NCBI RefSeq assembly: GCF_019242955.1
Contig: NZ_CP066129.1
Location: 124,001-188,000 of the forward strand
DNA: 64,000 nt
Origin: Morganella morganii
Lineage (GTDB): Bacteria > Pseudomonadota > Gammaproteobacteria > Enterobacterales > Enterobacteriaceae
Reading direction: 5' to 3'
This document shows positions 46,972 to 56,634 of the stretch, piece by piece. The notes beneath the pieces were generated by a model. It was not told the DNA's origin. It worked only from the letters and a program-made list of their open reading frames with translations, and did no database searches. Position 1 is the first letter of the stretch. The number at the start of each line of letters is the position of its first letter. The translations under genes and the position numbers were made by a program.

Positions 46972-47871
46972 TCAGCTGCGGCCTTCTGCTTTACGCTGCG
47001 CCAGGCGTGCTTTAAGTGATGCGGCACTGAAGACTTTGCCCTCAGAAGAGCCTGATGTTTTAACGGCGACTCCCGGTGTTGTATTGGCGGTTTTATTCAT
47101 GCAGTATCTTCCTTTGGCAGCCTGATTGTTTTTTGCACTATAACGCGGGGCAGAATTATCGTCAAAAATTTTTGACTCAAATTCTAATTCTTTTGCATAT
47201 TGTTTTTCTTCATCAATCATCATGGTTATCAGTTCAGTTAATGCGTTTTTATTTTCAAATCTCTCAGCGATCTTTTTTATTATACTATCATGGTAATTAT
47301 TAATTTCTGATGGTTTTATCCAGTTAAGTTGGTTATCAATAATACCATCTCCATACCATATTATTTTTGCAATATTTCCGCCGGAGAATTTGTCTGTCTT
47401 AAATGCATATTTCATACTTCGCGTAAGAAGATGCAGCCCGTGTTTTATAAACTGATAGTGATTGCCTGACTCATTAATCACCCGGATACCGGTAATAAAT
47501 GATTGTATGGCTCGGGCAGAGCCTGAGCCTGCACCGTAAAAAATATGGCCATTTTCTTCACTGACGGATGCATTCTGCGAGTAAACAACCCGCCCGTCAG
47601 TACGGTCTACCTCTATGATTTCACATTCATCGTTATCGATTTCAGATATTTCGGCCATTCGTTCAGCGTATTCTTCATCCACACCGGGGGCGGATGTCAG
47701 ATATGAGGCCAGCGTTGCTAATATCGGATTAATATCACCGGAAAAAAACAGGATGCTGTCATTAAAGACATAGAATTTTTTAAAGGGAGGTTGGGCTGGC
47801 CGATCAAATTGATCTGTCCGGCGCTCATCCGCTGCGGAAAAAACAGTTTCTTTTGATATTATTGTTGTCAT
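46972..47871 (-). CDS. HslV-like Ntn-hydrolase candidate, 299 aa
   Basis: Not a gene I recognise by name. The first part resembles the proteasome-like subunit HslV: it begins MTTI, so removal of Met exposes a threonine as in HslV; residues 14-18 read ADERR; residues 30-46 (FKKFYVFNDSILFFSGD) line up with the HslV stretch around Lys33, and residues 110-121 (FYGAGSGSARAI) with its IGSGGxxAxAA loop. The second half (about 160-299) has no such match and ends with a basic ASLKARLAQRKAEGRS. It is AT-rich, stands alone between bioH and feoC and has no HslU/ClpY partner nearby. Possibly phage-derived or transferred. Function unknown. Confidence 0.6.
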   Translation of the reverse strand: MTTIISKETVFSAADERRTDQFDRPAQPPFKKFYVFNDSILFFSGDINPILATLASYLTSAPGVDEEYAERMAEISEIDNDECEIIEVDRTDGRVVYSQNASVSEENGHIFYGAGSGSARAIQSFITGIRVINESGNHYQFIKHGLHLLTRSMKYAFKTDKFSGGNIAKIIWYGDGIIDNQLNWIKPSEINNYHDSIIKKIAERFENKNALTELITMMIDEEKQYAKELEFESKIFDDNSAPRYSAKNNQAAKGRYCMNKTANTTPGVAVKTSGSSEGKVFSAASLKARLAQRKAEGRS

Positions 47872-47985
47872 CTTTATTTTTATTGGCAGTGAGCAAAGAA
47901 CAATAATATTTTATATTCTGATAAAAATTGATGCTATTTATTTCGGATGTCTTAATAATATGGAATGTCAGTGCTTATTTTTAAT

Positions 47986-48022
47986 AAAAAACGAATCATT
48001 TAATTAAAAATGATTCGTTTTA
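47986..48022. terminator. Terminator of the feo operon
   Basis: The stem AAAACGAATCATT/AATGATTCGTTTT (47988-48000 with 48009-48021) is followed on the minus strand by a long T/A-rich run. It lies nine bases beyond the feoC stop codon. Confidence 0.85.
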
Positions 48023-48030
48023 AATTATTA

Positions 48031-48264
48031 TTATGAACGGATCTGATACACCTTTGTATCGCAGCCCTGACTTTCCGGGCACTGTTTGCAACTGCTGCTC
48101 AGGCAACTGCTGACATCCACGGCCTCAATTTTTCCCATGGCTGCCAGCTTTTCCATCATGGCCTGCACCAGGGTTTCCGGGGTATTCAGCTGGTGGCTGA
48201 GGAGCCGGGCATCTGCCCGGCCGTTCAGAGCAATGGCGTCACGTACTGCGATCAGGCTGATCAT
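48031..48264 (-). CDS. feoC: Ferrous iron transport protein FeoC
   Basis: 77-residue small winged-helix protein. The HTH part reads MISLIAVRDAIALNGRADARLLSHQLNTPETLVQAMMEKLAAMGKIEAV; the cysteine cluster CLSSSCKQCPESQGC can bind an iron-sulfur cluster. FeoC stabilises FeoB in related bacteria. Fifteen bases separate it from feoB. Confidence 0.92.
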   Translation of the reverse strand: MISLIAVRDAIALNGRADARLLSHQLNTPETLVQAMMEKLAAMGKIEAVDVSSCLSSSCKQCPESQGCDTKVYQIRS

Positions 48265-48279
48265 GTCCGTGTCCTTTTA

Positions 48280-50601
48280 TCAGTGGCACTCGTTACCGGA
48301 GCAGCCACCGCAGCGGCTGTGTGCATCACGGCGGAAGCCGCTGAGATTCACCCGGCTGCGTGTGCGGCGTAACAGCGCAAACAGAATCAGGTTGAAAATC
48401 ACCACCACAGCGATAATCACAGAACTGCTGCCCGGATGCGCACTGAATGTGGCTGCCTGATAGAACAGTGCGGCCAGTGAGTAAGCCACGTTCAGACCCC
48501 ACAGGATAGAGAACGTCATCCAGCCGCGGCTGGTTTCACGGGCGATAGCCCCCATCACCGACACACACGGTACATACAGCAGTACAAAGATCAGATAGCT
48601 GTATGCAGCGACACCAGAACCGAATTTCGCGGCCATGGTACCCATGGTGCCGCCATCCATTTCACCGTCACCTTTACTGGCTTCGATCGGGTTGGACAAG
48701 GCTGCGAACGTGAACGTATCTGCCAGTGAATCCAGGGTTTCATTGACAGCATCACCCAGCTCGCCCCATAAATCGAAAGCTTCCGGATCAAACGGTTCGT
48801 TGGTGATACTCTCGGCGGTGTAGAGGGTGTTCAGTGTCCCGACCACCACTTCTTTCGCCATCGCACCGGTGATCAGACCGACAGTCGCCTGCCAGTTATC
48901 ATTGGTTACACCAATCGGGCTGAGCAGCGGAGTGACCACTTTACTGACCGAAGCCAGTGCGGAATCATTGATGCTGTCCGCCGGTTTGCCGGAGAAACTG
49001 AAGCTGTTCAGTGCACCGATCACCATACTGGCGACAATAATTACTTTACCCGCACGTACCACAAAGCCTTTCAGGCGCTGCCAGGTCTGCATAAACAGGG
49101 TTTTCATATGCGGCACATGGTACACCGGCAGTTCCATCACAAACGGTGAGGCTTCCCCGCGCATGATAGTGTGCTTGAGCAGCAGACCGGTGAGGATAGC
49201 CACCACAATCCCGAGGATATACAGGGAGAATACAATGCTTGCGCCGCTTTTGCCGAAGAACGCCGCGGCGAAAACCGCAAAGATTGCCAGCCGTGCCCCG
49301 CAGGACATAAACGGTGCCATCAGGACGGTGATCAGCCGCTCACGCGGCGCATCCAGGGTTCTGGCACCCATAATGGACGGCACGTTACAGCCGAAACCGA
49401 CAATCAGCGGCACAAAGGATTTGCCCGGCAGTCCGAGTGCCTGCATCAGTCTGTCCATCACAAATGCGGCGCGGGCCATATAGCCGGAATCTTCCAGGAA
49501 GGAGAGGAACAGGTACATCATCCCGATTTGCGGCACCAGTGGTAGCACGGTGTTGATACCACCGCCGACCCCCTGGGCGAGGAAGATGGTCAGCCAGTCC
49601 GGGAAGCCGAGGGTGATCCCCAGCCATTGTGTCCCGTTAATGAAAATGGCTTCCGAACCGCCTTCAAACAACGGCTGTAATGCCCCGCCGATATTGATGG
49701 CAAGCACGAACATCAGATACATCACAAACAGGAATACCGGCACGCCCAGCCAGCGGTTGAGGACAATTCTGTCCATCGAAGCGGTCAGTTTGTTCGGCTC
49801 GGAATGGCTGTTATCAATGGTTTTTTCGCAGATATCCGCAATCGTCTGGTAGCGGGCATCCGCAATCACCAGTTCCGGCTCTTCCTGCTGCTGTGCCTGC
49901 ATCGCATCACGGACGGACTGTACATGCTCCGGTGTGAAACCGGCGCGGGCCTGGCTGTAGATATCCCCTTCCAGACTTTGCAGTGCCAGCCAGCGGCGCT
50001 GTGTGGCACTGAATTCCTCTGCGGGAATAGATTGTGCGAGGCTGTTCATGCTGTCGAGCAGTGCCGCCGGATAGTTCACCAGCACGTCATGTGGTGCCAT
50101 TGAGTGTTTATCGATCGCCGCTTTCAGCTCACAGATACCGGACGCGCGGGTGGAGACCAGCGGGATGACCGGGCAGCCGAGACGTTCTGACAGGGCTTTG
50201 ATATCAATATTGATATTCGCTTTATCAGCGATATCCAGCATATTGAGGGCAATAATGCAGGGAACACCCAGTTCCAGCAGTTGCAGTGTCAGATAAAGGT
50301 TACGCTCGAGGTTGGATGCATCGACGACGTTAATCAGCATGTCCGCTTCACCGCTGAGGATAAAGTGACAGGCAATTTGTTCGTCTAAGGACGTTTGCTC
50401 GGAGATGGTGGTCAGTGAGTAGGTACCGGGCAAATCCACCAGCTCAATCTTGTGTTCCGGTGTGGTGAAATAACCGATTTTCCGTTCCACGGTCACACCG
50501 GCCCAGTTGCCGACGCGTTGTTTGGAACCGGTTAACTGGTTGAACAGCGTGGTCTTCCCTGAATTGGGATTACCGATGAGTCCCAGGGTGAGTGCTTTCA
50601 T
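48280..50601 (-). CDS. feoB: Ferrous iron transporter FeoB
   Basis: About 773-residue inner-membrane Fe2+ importer. The cytoplasmic G domain starts at residue 3 (LTLGLIGNPNSGKTTLFNQLTGSKQRVGNWAGVTVERK, with the P-loop), G3 is DLPGTYSL, and ALNMLDIADK holds the G4 NxxD motif. A helical GDI domain and about ten membrane segments follow, including the iron-path motifs VGFGCNVPSIMGARTL and MAPFMSCGARLAIF. The C-terminal tail has cysteines (HSRCGGCSGNECH). I chose the ATG at 50601; a TTG at 50616 is possible. FeoB is the permease of the operon. Confidence 0.96.
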   Translation of the reverse strand: MKALTLGLIGNPNSGKTTLFNQLTGSKQRVGNWAGVTVERKIGYFTTPEHKIELVDLPGTYSLTTISEQTSLDEQIACHFILSGEADMLINVVDASNLERNLYLTLQLLELGVPCIIALNMLDIADKANINIDIKALSERLGCPVIPLVSTRASGICELKAAIDKHSMAPHDVLVNYPAALLDSMNSLAQSIPAEEFSATQRRWLALQSLEGDIYSQARAGFTPEHVQSVRDAMQAQQQEEPELVIADARYQTIADICEKTIDNSHSEPNKLTASMDRIVLNRWLGVPVFLFVMYLMFVLAINIGGALQPLFEGGSEAIFINGTQWLGITLGFPDWLTIFLAQGVGGGINTVLPLVPQIGMMYLFLSFLEDSGYMARAAFVMDRLMQALGLPGKSFVPLIVGFGCNVPSIMGARTLDAPRERLITVLMAPFMSCGARLAIFAVFAAAFFGKSGASIVFSLYILGIVVAILTGLLLKHTIMRGEASPFVMELPVYHVPHMKTLFMQTWQRLKGFVVRAGKVIIVASMVIGALNSFSFSGKPADSINDSALASVSKVVTPLLSPIGVTNDNWQATVGLITGAMAKEVVVGTLNTLYTAESITNEPFDPEAFDLWGELGDAVNETLDSLADTFTFAALSNPIEASKGDGEMDGGTMGTMAAKFGSGVAAYSYLIFVLLYVPCVSVMGAIARETSRGWMTFSILWGLNVAYSLAALFYQAATFSAHPGSSSVIIAVVVIFNLILFALLRRTRSRVNLSGFRRDAHSRCGGCSGNECH

Positions 50602-50686
50602 AGTGTCATATGCCAATCAATAAATACAAACCCCTCCTGCCGGAGGCAGAAGGAAAGAAGTGAGTCAGCGCGGGATGTGCGGCGGG

Positions 50687-50914
50687 TTATACCTGCACGT
50701 CATCAAGCATCAGCAGCGCCAGGTCTTTTTTTCTGAGCATCAGGTTGACGTGCCGGGTTTCGATTTGGATCGGATCGCCCAGCGGTGCGCTGCGGATCAC
50801 CCGGAAAACGGAGCCGGGCAGCATGCCCAGAGACAATAATTTCTGACGGTATGCCGGGCTGATTTGCCCGGAAAAGCCCAGAATTTTATAACTGTGTTGT
50901 GGCTGAAGTGTCAT
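50687..50914 (-). CDS. feoA: Ferrous iron transport protein FeoA
   Basis: 75-residue SH3-like protein ([62 protein letters not shown]), required for FeoB activity. First gene of the feo operon, with an 85-base gap to feoB. Fur and FNR sites lie upstream. Confidence 0.93.
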   Translation of the reverse strand: MTLQPQHSYKILGFSGQISPAYRQKLLSLGMLPGSVFRVIRSAPLGDPIQIETRHVNLMLRKKDLALLMLDDVQV

Positions 50915-50945
50915 AAAGGCTCCGGTTAACCATGCAAAAAGGAAT

Positions 50946-50964
50946 GATATTGCAAATGATTATC
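50946..50964. promoter_or_regulatory. Fur box of the feo operon
   Basis: GATATTGCAAATGATTATC matches the 19-bp Fur box GATAATGATAATCATTATC at 15 positions. It lies 32-50 bases upstream of feoA. A weaker site (13 of 19) lies at 51013-51031. Confidence 0.75.
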
Positions 50965-51074
50965 GCACGAACAGTCCGGCAGAAAAATATCCTTACAAAC
51001 TTAATTGATACTGTAAATGCAAATCATAACCAACAATGTTTTACCTATTTAGCCCGAAAAGTAACCAGTGAAGT

Positions 51075-51088
51075 TTGATGTATATCAA
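51075..51088. promoter_or_regulatory. FNR site of the feo operon
   Basis: TTGAT-GTAT-ATCAA matches the FNR consensus TTGAT-N4-ATCAA exactly. It lies about 160 bases upstream of feoA and suggests anaerobic activation, as in E. coli. Confidence 0.82.
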
Positions 51089-51196
51089 GATATCCGGCGT
51101 ATAAAACAATTGAGAGCAGATATTTCACGTATTGATTTACGTTAGTAACAATTTTTACCACTGATTAACGCAATACACGACTAACGGGAGGGGAAA

Positions 51197-51223
51197 GTAC
51201 GGGCAGCAGGCGCTGCCGCGTAC
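51197..51223 (-). terminator. Hairpin downstream of tex
   Basis: GTAC-GGGCAGC/GCTGCCG-GTAC-type stem (51197-51206 with 51212-51223) is followed on the minus strand by TTTCCCC. A weak terminator. Confidence 0.5.
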
Positions 51224-51239
51224 AGGATACAGAGGGGAG

Positions 51240-53567
51240 TTACTTACGCTTACCGAAAGCGGCGGCGAGGGCATCACCCATCGCGCTGTTGCCGGCAGAG
51301 GTGTCACTGTTACCGTTACGGGCAGGGCGGCTGTTCTGCCGTTTTTCCGCCCGTGGCTTATCACTGCCGCCGCCGCGGCGGGCTGCCGTTTCCGGCTCCT
51401 CATCCATCCGCATGGTCAGCGCGATACGCTTACGGGCGATATCCACATCCAGCACTTTGACGCTGACAATATCCCCGGCTTTCACCACAGTATGCGGATC
51501 TTCCACATAGCGGTTTGCCAGCGAGGAGATATGCACCAGTCCGTCCTGATGAACACCGATATCCACAAAAGCACCGAAATTGGTCACGTTGGTGACCGCG
51601 CCTTCCAGTACCATACCCGGACGCAGGTCATTCATGGTTTCAATGCCATCGGCAAAGGTCGCGGTTTTGAACTCCGGACGCGGGTCACGGCCGGGTTTCT
51701 GCAGCTCTTTGAGGATGTCAGAAACCGTCGGCACACCGAATTGTTCAGTAACAAAGTCCTGCGCTTTCAGGTTACGCAGCACATCACTGTTACCCATCAG
51801 GTCGCTGAGGGTTTTTTCTGTGGCCTGAAGGATTTTTTCCACCACCGGATAGGCTTCCGGGTGAACAGTGGAGGCGTCCAGCGCATTTTTTCCGCCCGCG
51901 ATACGCAGGAATCCGGCACACTGCTCAAAGGCTTTCGGGCCGAGACGTGCGACTTTCAGCAACTGTTTGCGGTCAGCAAAACGGCCGTTTTCATCACGCC
52001 AGTCAACAATATTCTGTGCAATGACTTTGCTCAGTCCGGCAACGCGGGTCAGCAGGGCGACAGAGGCGGTATTGAGGTCAACGCCGACGGCGTTTACGCA
52101 GTCTTCCACCACCGCATCCAGCTTGCGGGCGAGTTGTGTCTGGCTGACATCATGCTGATACTGGCCGACCCCGATGGATTTCGGATCGATTTTTACCAGC
52201 TCAGCCAGCGGATCCTGTAACCGGCGGGCGATAGAAACCGCCCCGCGCAGTGAGACATCCAGATCCGGAAACTCTGCCGCTGCCAGTTCTGACGCGGAGT
52301 AAACTGAGGCTCCGGCTTCGCTGACGATCACTTTCTGGGCTTTGATATCCGGGAACTGTTTCTGCACATCCGCAAAGAAACGCTCGGTTTCGCGGGAGGC
52401 GGTACCGTTACCGATAGCCACCAGTTCAACATGGTATTTCAGGCAGAGTGCCGCGACTGACGCCGCTGCTTTGGCGGTCTGTCCGGTGTGCGGATAAATG
52501 GTGTCAGTGGCCAGCACTTTACCGGTGGCATCCACCACCGCCACTTTCACCCCGGTACGCAGACCCGGGTCCAGTCCCATCGTCGCGCGCATACCGGCCG
52601 GTGCCGCCATCAGTAAATCACTGAGGTTACGGGCGAAGACATTAATGGCCTCATCTTCTGCTTTTTCGCGCAGCGCGGCCATCAGTTCGGTTTCGAGGTG
52701 CAGCAGCACTTTCACCCGCCATGTCCAGCTCACCACCGCTTTGCGCCAGCTGTCTGCCGGGGCATTGTTAAAGCGGACACCGAGGTAATCGCGGATGAGT
52801 TCTTCGCAATAGCTCTCTTTCGGCGGCTCCTCACACTGCGGATCAGCATTGAGGGAGAGTTGCAGAATTCCCTCATTACGGCCGCGGAACATTGCCAGGG
52901 CGCGGTGTGACGGGACATTGGCAATCGGTTCGTGGTGATCAAAATAATCACTGAATTTTGCGCCTTCCGCTTCTTTACCGCTGATCACAACGGAAACCAG
53001 GTGCGCATTACGCCACAGGTAATCACGGACTTTCCCCAGCAGACCGGCATCTTCCGCGAAACGCTCCATCAGAATGTAGCGTGCACCGTCAAGGGCGGCT
53101 TTGGTGTCTGCCACGCCTTTTTCGCTGTCAATATAGGTGGCGGCGAGGGTTTCCGGGGTCTGTGACGGGTCCTGCCACAGCGTGTCTGCCAGCGGTTCCA
53201 GACCGGCTTCTGCCGCAATCTGTCCGCGTGTGCGGCGCTTGGGTTTGTAAGGCAGGTAGAGGTCTTCCAGCTCTGTTTTGCTGAGAGTACCGTTAATCGC
53301 CCCCGCCAGTTCAGGGGTCAGTTTGCCCTGTTCCTCAATGGATTTGAGGATGGTCTGACGGCGGTCGTTCAGTTCGCGCAGGTAGCTGAGACGGGTTTCC
53401 AGCTGACGCAGCTGAGTATCATCCAGGCCGCCGGTAACTTCTTTCCGGTAGCGGGCGATAAAAGGGACAGTATTTCCCTCATCCAGCAGGGTAATTGCGG
53501 CGGTGACCTGGCGGGTTTGTGCCTTCAGTTCACCGGCAATAATCTGGCTCAGAGATTCATTCATCAT
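51240..53567 (-). CDS. tex: RNA-binding transcription accessory protein Tex
   Basis: 775-residue protein (YhgF in E. coli) of the Tex family. Seen: N-terminal helical region ([57 protein letters not shown]), the YqgF-type RNase H-like core ([31 protein letters not shown]), two HhH motifs ([47 protein letters not shown]) and a C-terminal S1 domain ([27 protein letters not shown]). A basic Arg/Gly-rich tail follows. Very high similarity to E. coli. ATGs at 53567 and 53564 are both possible. It is divergent from greB. Confidence 0.96.
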   Translation of the reverse strand: MMNESLSQIIAGELKAQTRQVTAAITLLDEGNTVPFIARYRKEVTGGLDDTQLRQLETRLSYLRELNDRRQTILKSIEEQGKLTPELAGAINGTLSKTELEDLYLPYKPKRRTRGQIAAEAGLEPLADTLWQDPSQTPETLAATYIDSEKGVADTKAALDGARYILMERFAEDAGLLGKVRDYLWRNAHLVSVVISGKEAEGAKFSDYFDHHEPIANVPSHRALAMFRGRNEGILQLSLNADPQCEEPPKESYCEELIRDYLGVRFNNAPADSWRKAVVSWTWRVKVLLHLETELMAALREKAEDEAINVFARNLSDLLMAAPAGMRATMGLDPGLRTGVKVAVVDATGKVLATDTIYPHTGQTAKAAASVAALCLKYHVELVAIGNGTASRETERFFADVQKQFPDIKAQKVIVSEAGASVYSASELAAAEFPDLDVSLRGAVSIARRLQDPLAELVKIDPKSIGVGQYQHDVSQTQLARKLDAVVEDCVNAVGVDLNTASVALLTRVAGLSKVIAQNIVDWRDENGRFADRKQLLKVARLGPKAFEQCAGFLRIAGGKNALDASTVHPEAYPVVEKILQATEKTLSDLMGNSDVLRNLKAQDFVTEQFGVPTVSDILKELQKPGRDPRPEFKTATFADGIETMNDLRPGMVLEGAVTNVTNFGAFVDIGVHQDGLVHISSLANRYVEDPHTVVKAGDIVSVKVLDVDIARKRIALTMRMDEEPETAARRGGGSDKPRAEKRQNSRPARNGNSDTSAGNSAMGDALAAAFGKRK

Positions 53568-53752
53568 GATATTCTTTCCGGCTGCGATAAATTGACGTAA
53601 AAAAATTTCAGGGGACAGTTATACGTGTTCAAAACGGGAATTACCAGCCGATATAAAGTAATATAAATGAATTATGCATTGCTGTTATCTTTCAGAAAAT
53701 GCATTTAGTATTACAATTTATTTAAATAATTTATTTTTTGTTTAGGTAACAT

Positions 53753-54238
53753 ATGGCAAAAAGTAACCTGATTACCCGTGAAGGATGGGATGCGCTGGAT
53801 CAGGAGTTAAAATATCTCTGGAAAACAGAACGCCCGCAAGTCACTCAGGCAGTGTCAGAAGCCGCTGCGCAGGGTGATCGCTCGGAAAATGCCGAGTATA
53901 TATACGGAAAGAAACGTCTGCGTGAAATTGACAGACGCGTGAGGTTTCTTTCAAAACGTCTGGATAATTTAAAAATAGTTGAGCCGGACCCCCGCCAGGA
54001 AGGAAAAGTATTTTTCGGGGCGTGGGTGGAGCTGGAAAATGATGATGAAGAAATTCAGACTTTTCGCATCGTCGGACCTGATGAATTTTCACCGGCAAAG
54101 AAATGGATTTCAGTTGATTCCCCTGTGGCCCGGGCATTAATCGGAAAACAGGCGGAAGATGAAGTAACGGTAATAACACCTAACGGTGAAGTGAATTATG
54201 TCATTTTGTCTATCCGCTATCAGCCGATTGCTGAATAG
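53753..54238 (+). CDS. greB: Transcript cleavage factor GreB
   Basis: 161-residue elongation factor that rescues backtracked RNA polymerase. The N-terminal coiled coil (about residues 1-75) carries the tip acidic residues in QGDRSENAEYIYGKKRLREIDRRVRFLSKRL, and the C-terminal FKBP-like domain reads VFFGAWVELEN, FRIVGPDEF and SPVARALIGKQAEDEVTV. Sequence and length match GreB rather than GreA. It precedes ompR by 50 bases. Confidence 0.96.
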   Translation: MAKSNLITREGWDALDQELKYLWKTERPQVTQAVSEAAAQGDRSENAEYIYGKKRLREIDRRVRFLSKRLDNLKIVEPDPRQEGKVFFGAWVELENDDEEIQTFRIVGPDEFSPAKKWISVDSPVARALIGKQAEDEVTVITPNGEVNYVILSIRYQPIAE

Positions 54239-54288
54239 GCACAATTAATCTGAAGAGTTGCATGAAAAAATGAACCCGGGAGTCAAAC

Positions 54289-55008
54289 ATGCAGGAAAGT
54301 TATAAGATCCTTGTCGTTGATGATGACATGCGTCTGCGTGCGCTGCTTGAGCGCTATCTGAGTGAGCAGGGTTTCCAGGTCCGTACCGCCGCAAACGCGG
54401 AACAAATGGATCGTCTGCTGACGCGCGAATCAATTCATCTTATTGTCCTGGACCTGATGTTACCGGGCGAAGACGGGCTGTCTATCTGCCGCCGTCTGAG
54501 AAGCCAGAATAACCCGATTCCGATCATTATGGTGACGGCGAAAGGGGAAGAAGTGGATCGTATCGTCGGGCTGGAAATCGGGGCGGATGATTATATTCCG
54601 AAACCGTTTAACCCGCGTGAACTGCTGGCACGTATCCGTGCGGTGCTGCGCCGTCAGGCGAATGAACTGCCGGGTGCGCCGTCCCAGGATGACGCTGTGA
54701 TTCAGTTCGGTAAGTTCCGGCTGAACCTCGGCACCCGCGAGATGTTCCACGAAGATGAAAACATGCCGCTGACCAGCGGTGAGTTTGCCGTACTGAAAGT
54801 GCTGGTGTCACACCCGCGTGAACCGCTGTCCCGCGATAAGCTGATGAGCCTGGCGCGCGGCCGTGAATACAGTGCGATGGAACGTTCAATCGACGTGCAG
54901 ATTTCCCGTCTGCGCCGCATGATTGAGGAAGATCCGACACATCCGCGTTATATCCAGACCGTCTGGGGACTGGGTTACGTCTTCGTTCCGGACGGCAATA
55001 AAGCATGA
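54289..55008 (+). CDS. ompR: Osmoregulatory response regulator OmpR
   Basis: 239-residue DNA-binding regulator of porin genes. The receiver domain (about 1-120) has [21 protein letters not shown], the phosphorylated aspartate in [14 protein letters not shown] (about residue 55) and the lysine in [13 protein letters not shown]. The C-terminal winged helix (about 135-235) holds [23 protein letters not shown] and [17 protein letters not shown]. Nearly identical to E. coli. It overlaps envZ by four bases. Confidence 0.97.
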   Translation: MQESYKILVVDDDMRLRALLERYLSEQGFQVRTAANAEQMDRLLTRESIHLIVLDLMLPGEDGLSICRRLRSQNNPIPIIMVTAKGEEVDRIVGLEIGADDYIPKPFNPRELLARIRAVLRRQANELPGAPSQDDAVIQFGKFRLNLGTREMFHEDENMPLTSGEFAVLKVLVSHPREPLSRDKLMSLARGREYSAMERSIDVQISRLRRMIEEDPTHPRYIQTVWGLGYVFVPDGNKA

Positions 55009-56339
55009 AGCGGCTGCGGTTCTCGCCGAGAAGTACCTTTTCGCGCTCGTTATTTCTGGTCATCTTCCTGTTGTTTGCAACTATAACAACGAGTTATCTG
55101 GCCGTAGTGAACTTTATTGTCATGCCCAGTCTGCAACAGTTTAACCGGGTTCTGGCTTATGAAGTGCGCACACTGATGAGCGAAAAAATGGTGCTGAAGG
55201 ACGGAACCGCAGTACGTGTTTCGCCGGCACTGCGTAAGAAAATTTATGAAGAGCTGGGCATTACCTTTTTTACCGAAGAAACAGCTGATGAGGGCGGATT
55301 GCGCTGGGCGCGTCATTTTGAATCCCTCAGTAAACAGATGAGTCATTATCTGGATGGCTACGCGGATGTCCGGCTGGAAGTCAGCCGTGATTATCCCGTG
55401 CTGTGGCTGAACTCCTATATTGCGCCGGATGTCTGGGTGAGAGTGCCGCTGACTGAAATTGGTCAGGATCAGTTCTCGCCGGTCTTCCGTTATATTTTTG
55501 CCTTTCTGCTGATTGTCTTTGCCGGGGTCTGGTTATTTATCCGTTATCAGAACCGCCCGCTGACCGAGCTGGAATCCGCTGCGCGGCAAATCGGTACCGG
55601 CGGGCCGCTGGTCCCGGTACGGGAAGCCGGCGCCGCGGAAGTGCGCTCGGTGATCCGTTCGTTTAACCAGATGTCCCGCGATATCAAAACGCTGGAGCAG
55701 GATCGTACTGTCCTGATGGCCGGTGTCAGTCATGACCTGCGCACGCCGCTGACGCGCATTCGTCTGGCAACGGAAATGATGAGCCCGGAGGATGACTATC
55801 TGGCGGAATCCATTAACAATGATATCGAAGAGTGTGACGGTATCATTGAGCAGTTTATGGCGTATCTGCGTACCGGCCGTGAAATGGAGATGGTGCATCT
55901 GGAACTGACATCTGTCCTTAATGAGGTGACTGAAGCGCACATCCACTCGGATGTCACACTTCAGAATGATGTTATTCAGGCACCGGTTTATCTCACCGGT
56001 AACCCGATTGCGATTAAACGCGCGCTGGGCAACATGCTGGTGAATGCCACCCGCTACGGTAACGGCTGGATACGTGTCAGCAGTGGTCTGGATGCACATT
56101 TTGCCTGGTTTCAGGTGGAAGATGACGGCAACGGTATTGATGAGGCGGATATCCCGCATTTGTTCCAGCCGTTTGTGCAGGGTGAGAAAGCGCGCAGCAA
56201 TAAAGGCACCGGGCTGGGGCTGGCTATTCTGCGCCGTATTGTGGATGCGCATGACGGTAAAATCGAGGTCGGCCGCAGTCAGCGCGGCGGATTCCGTATC
56301 CGCGTGATGCTGCCGCTGCCGGATGACAGAGACGATTAA
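55005..56339 (+). CDS. envZ: Osmosensor histidine kinase EnvZ
   Basis: 444-residue inner-membrane sensor. Two membrane segments (about 16-38 and 160-180) frame a periplasmic domain. The HAMP domain follows ([22 protein letters not shown]), then the phosphorylated histidine in [23 protein letters not shown], the N box [17 protein letters not shown] and the G boxes [20 protein letters not shown] and [18 protein letters not shown]. The start overlaps ompR by four bases (ATGA), so translation is coupled. Confidence 0.97.
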   Translation: MKRLRFSPRSTFSRSLFLVIFLLFATITTSYLAVVNFIVMPSLQQFNRVLAYEVRTLMSEKMVLKDGTAVRVSPALRKKIYEELGITFFTEETADEGGLRWARHFESLSKQMSHYLDGYADVRLEVSRDYPVLWLNSYIAPDVWVRVPLTEIGQDQFSPVFRYIFAFLLIVFAGVWLFIRYQNRPLTELESAARQIGTGGPLVPVREAGAAEVRSVIRSFNQMSRDIKTLEQDRTVLMAGVSHDLRTPLTRIRLATEMMSPEDDYLAESINNDIEECDGIIEQFMAYLRTGREMEMVHLELTSVLNEVTEAHIHSDVTLQNDVIQAPVYLTGNPIAIKRALGNMLVNATRYGNGWIRVSSGLDAHFAWFQVEDDGNGIDEADIPHLFQPFVQGEKARSNKGTGLGLAILRRIVDAHDGKIEVGRSQRGGFRIRVMLPLPDDRDD

Positions 56340-56379
56340 TTATTATGACAGCGGCATGTCATCGTCATGTGGCTGTCAT

Positions 56380-56420
56380 AAATCCCCGCGGTAAGCGATT
56401 ATCCCGGGGATTTTGTTTTT
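56380..56420 (+). terminator. Terminator of ompR-envZ
   Basis: AAATCCCCG/CGGGGATTT (56380-56388 with 56405-56413) is followed by TGTTTTT. It lies 40 bases after the envZ stop codon. Confidence 0.88.
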
Positions 56421-56509
56421 AATCTCAATAAAATCAGTTTGTTGGTTGTATATCCTGCTTTTGTTCTTTCGCATCATTTTTCCGCGTTTGTGTTCCCGCG
56501 CACCTGCAG

Positions 56510-56564
56510 TGTCATAAAACTGTCATATAACCTACATATTATTGTCACCAGATTGTCCTATTTT
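56510..56564 (+). promoter_or_regulatory. Pho box array of the pst operon
   Basis: Five consecutive 11-bp units (TGTCATAAAAC, TGTCATATAAC, CTACATATTAT, TGTCACCAGAT, TGTCCTATTTT) in phase with the helical repeat form overlapping PhoB boxes; the first two make the best match to CTGTCATA-A-CTGTCAT. They lie 70-125 bases upstream of pstS. Confidence 0.85.
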
Positions 56565-56634
56565 CCCTCATGTTCCGACATTAACCAGATACAACGTTTA
56601 TCGTCATTATCTATAAATCCCGTCAGGAGGGATC

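Larger units (their letters stand above)
50915..51239. other. Regulatory region between feoA and tex
   Basis: 325 bases with no gene. It contains the feo promoter signals (Fur and FNR sites) and a hairpin at 51197-51223 just beyond tex. Confidence 0.6.

Noticed and set aside
48827-49483. 218-codon frame opposite feoB
   Set aside because: Antisense shadow of a transmembrane protein gene.
54608-55063. 151-codon frame opposite ompR/envZ
   Set aside because: Antisense to a near-invariant regulator gene; no features of its own.
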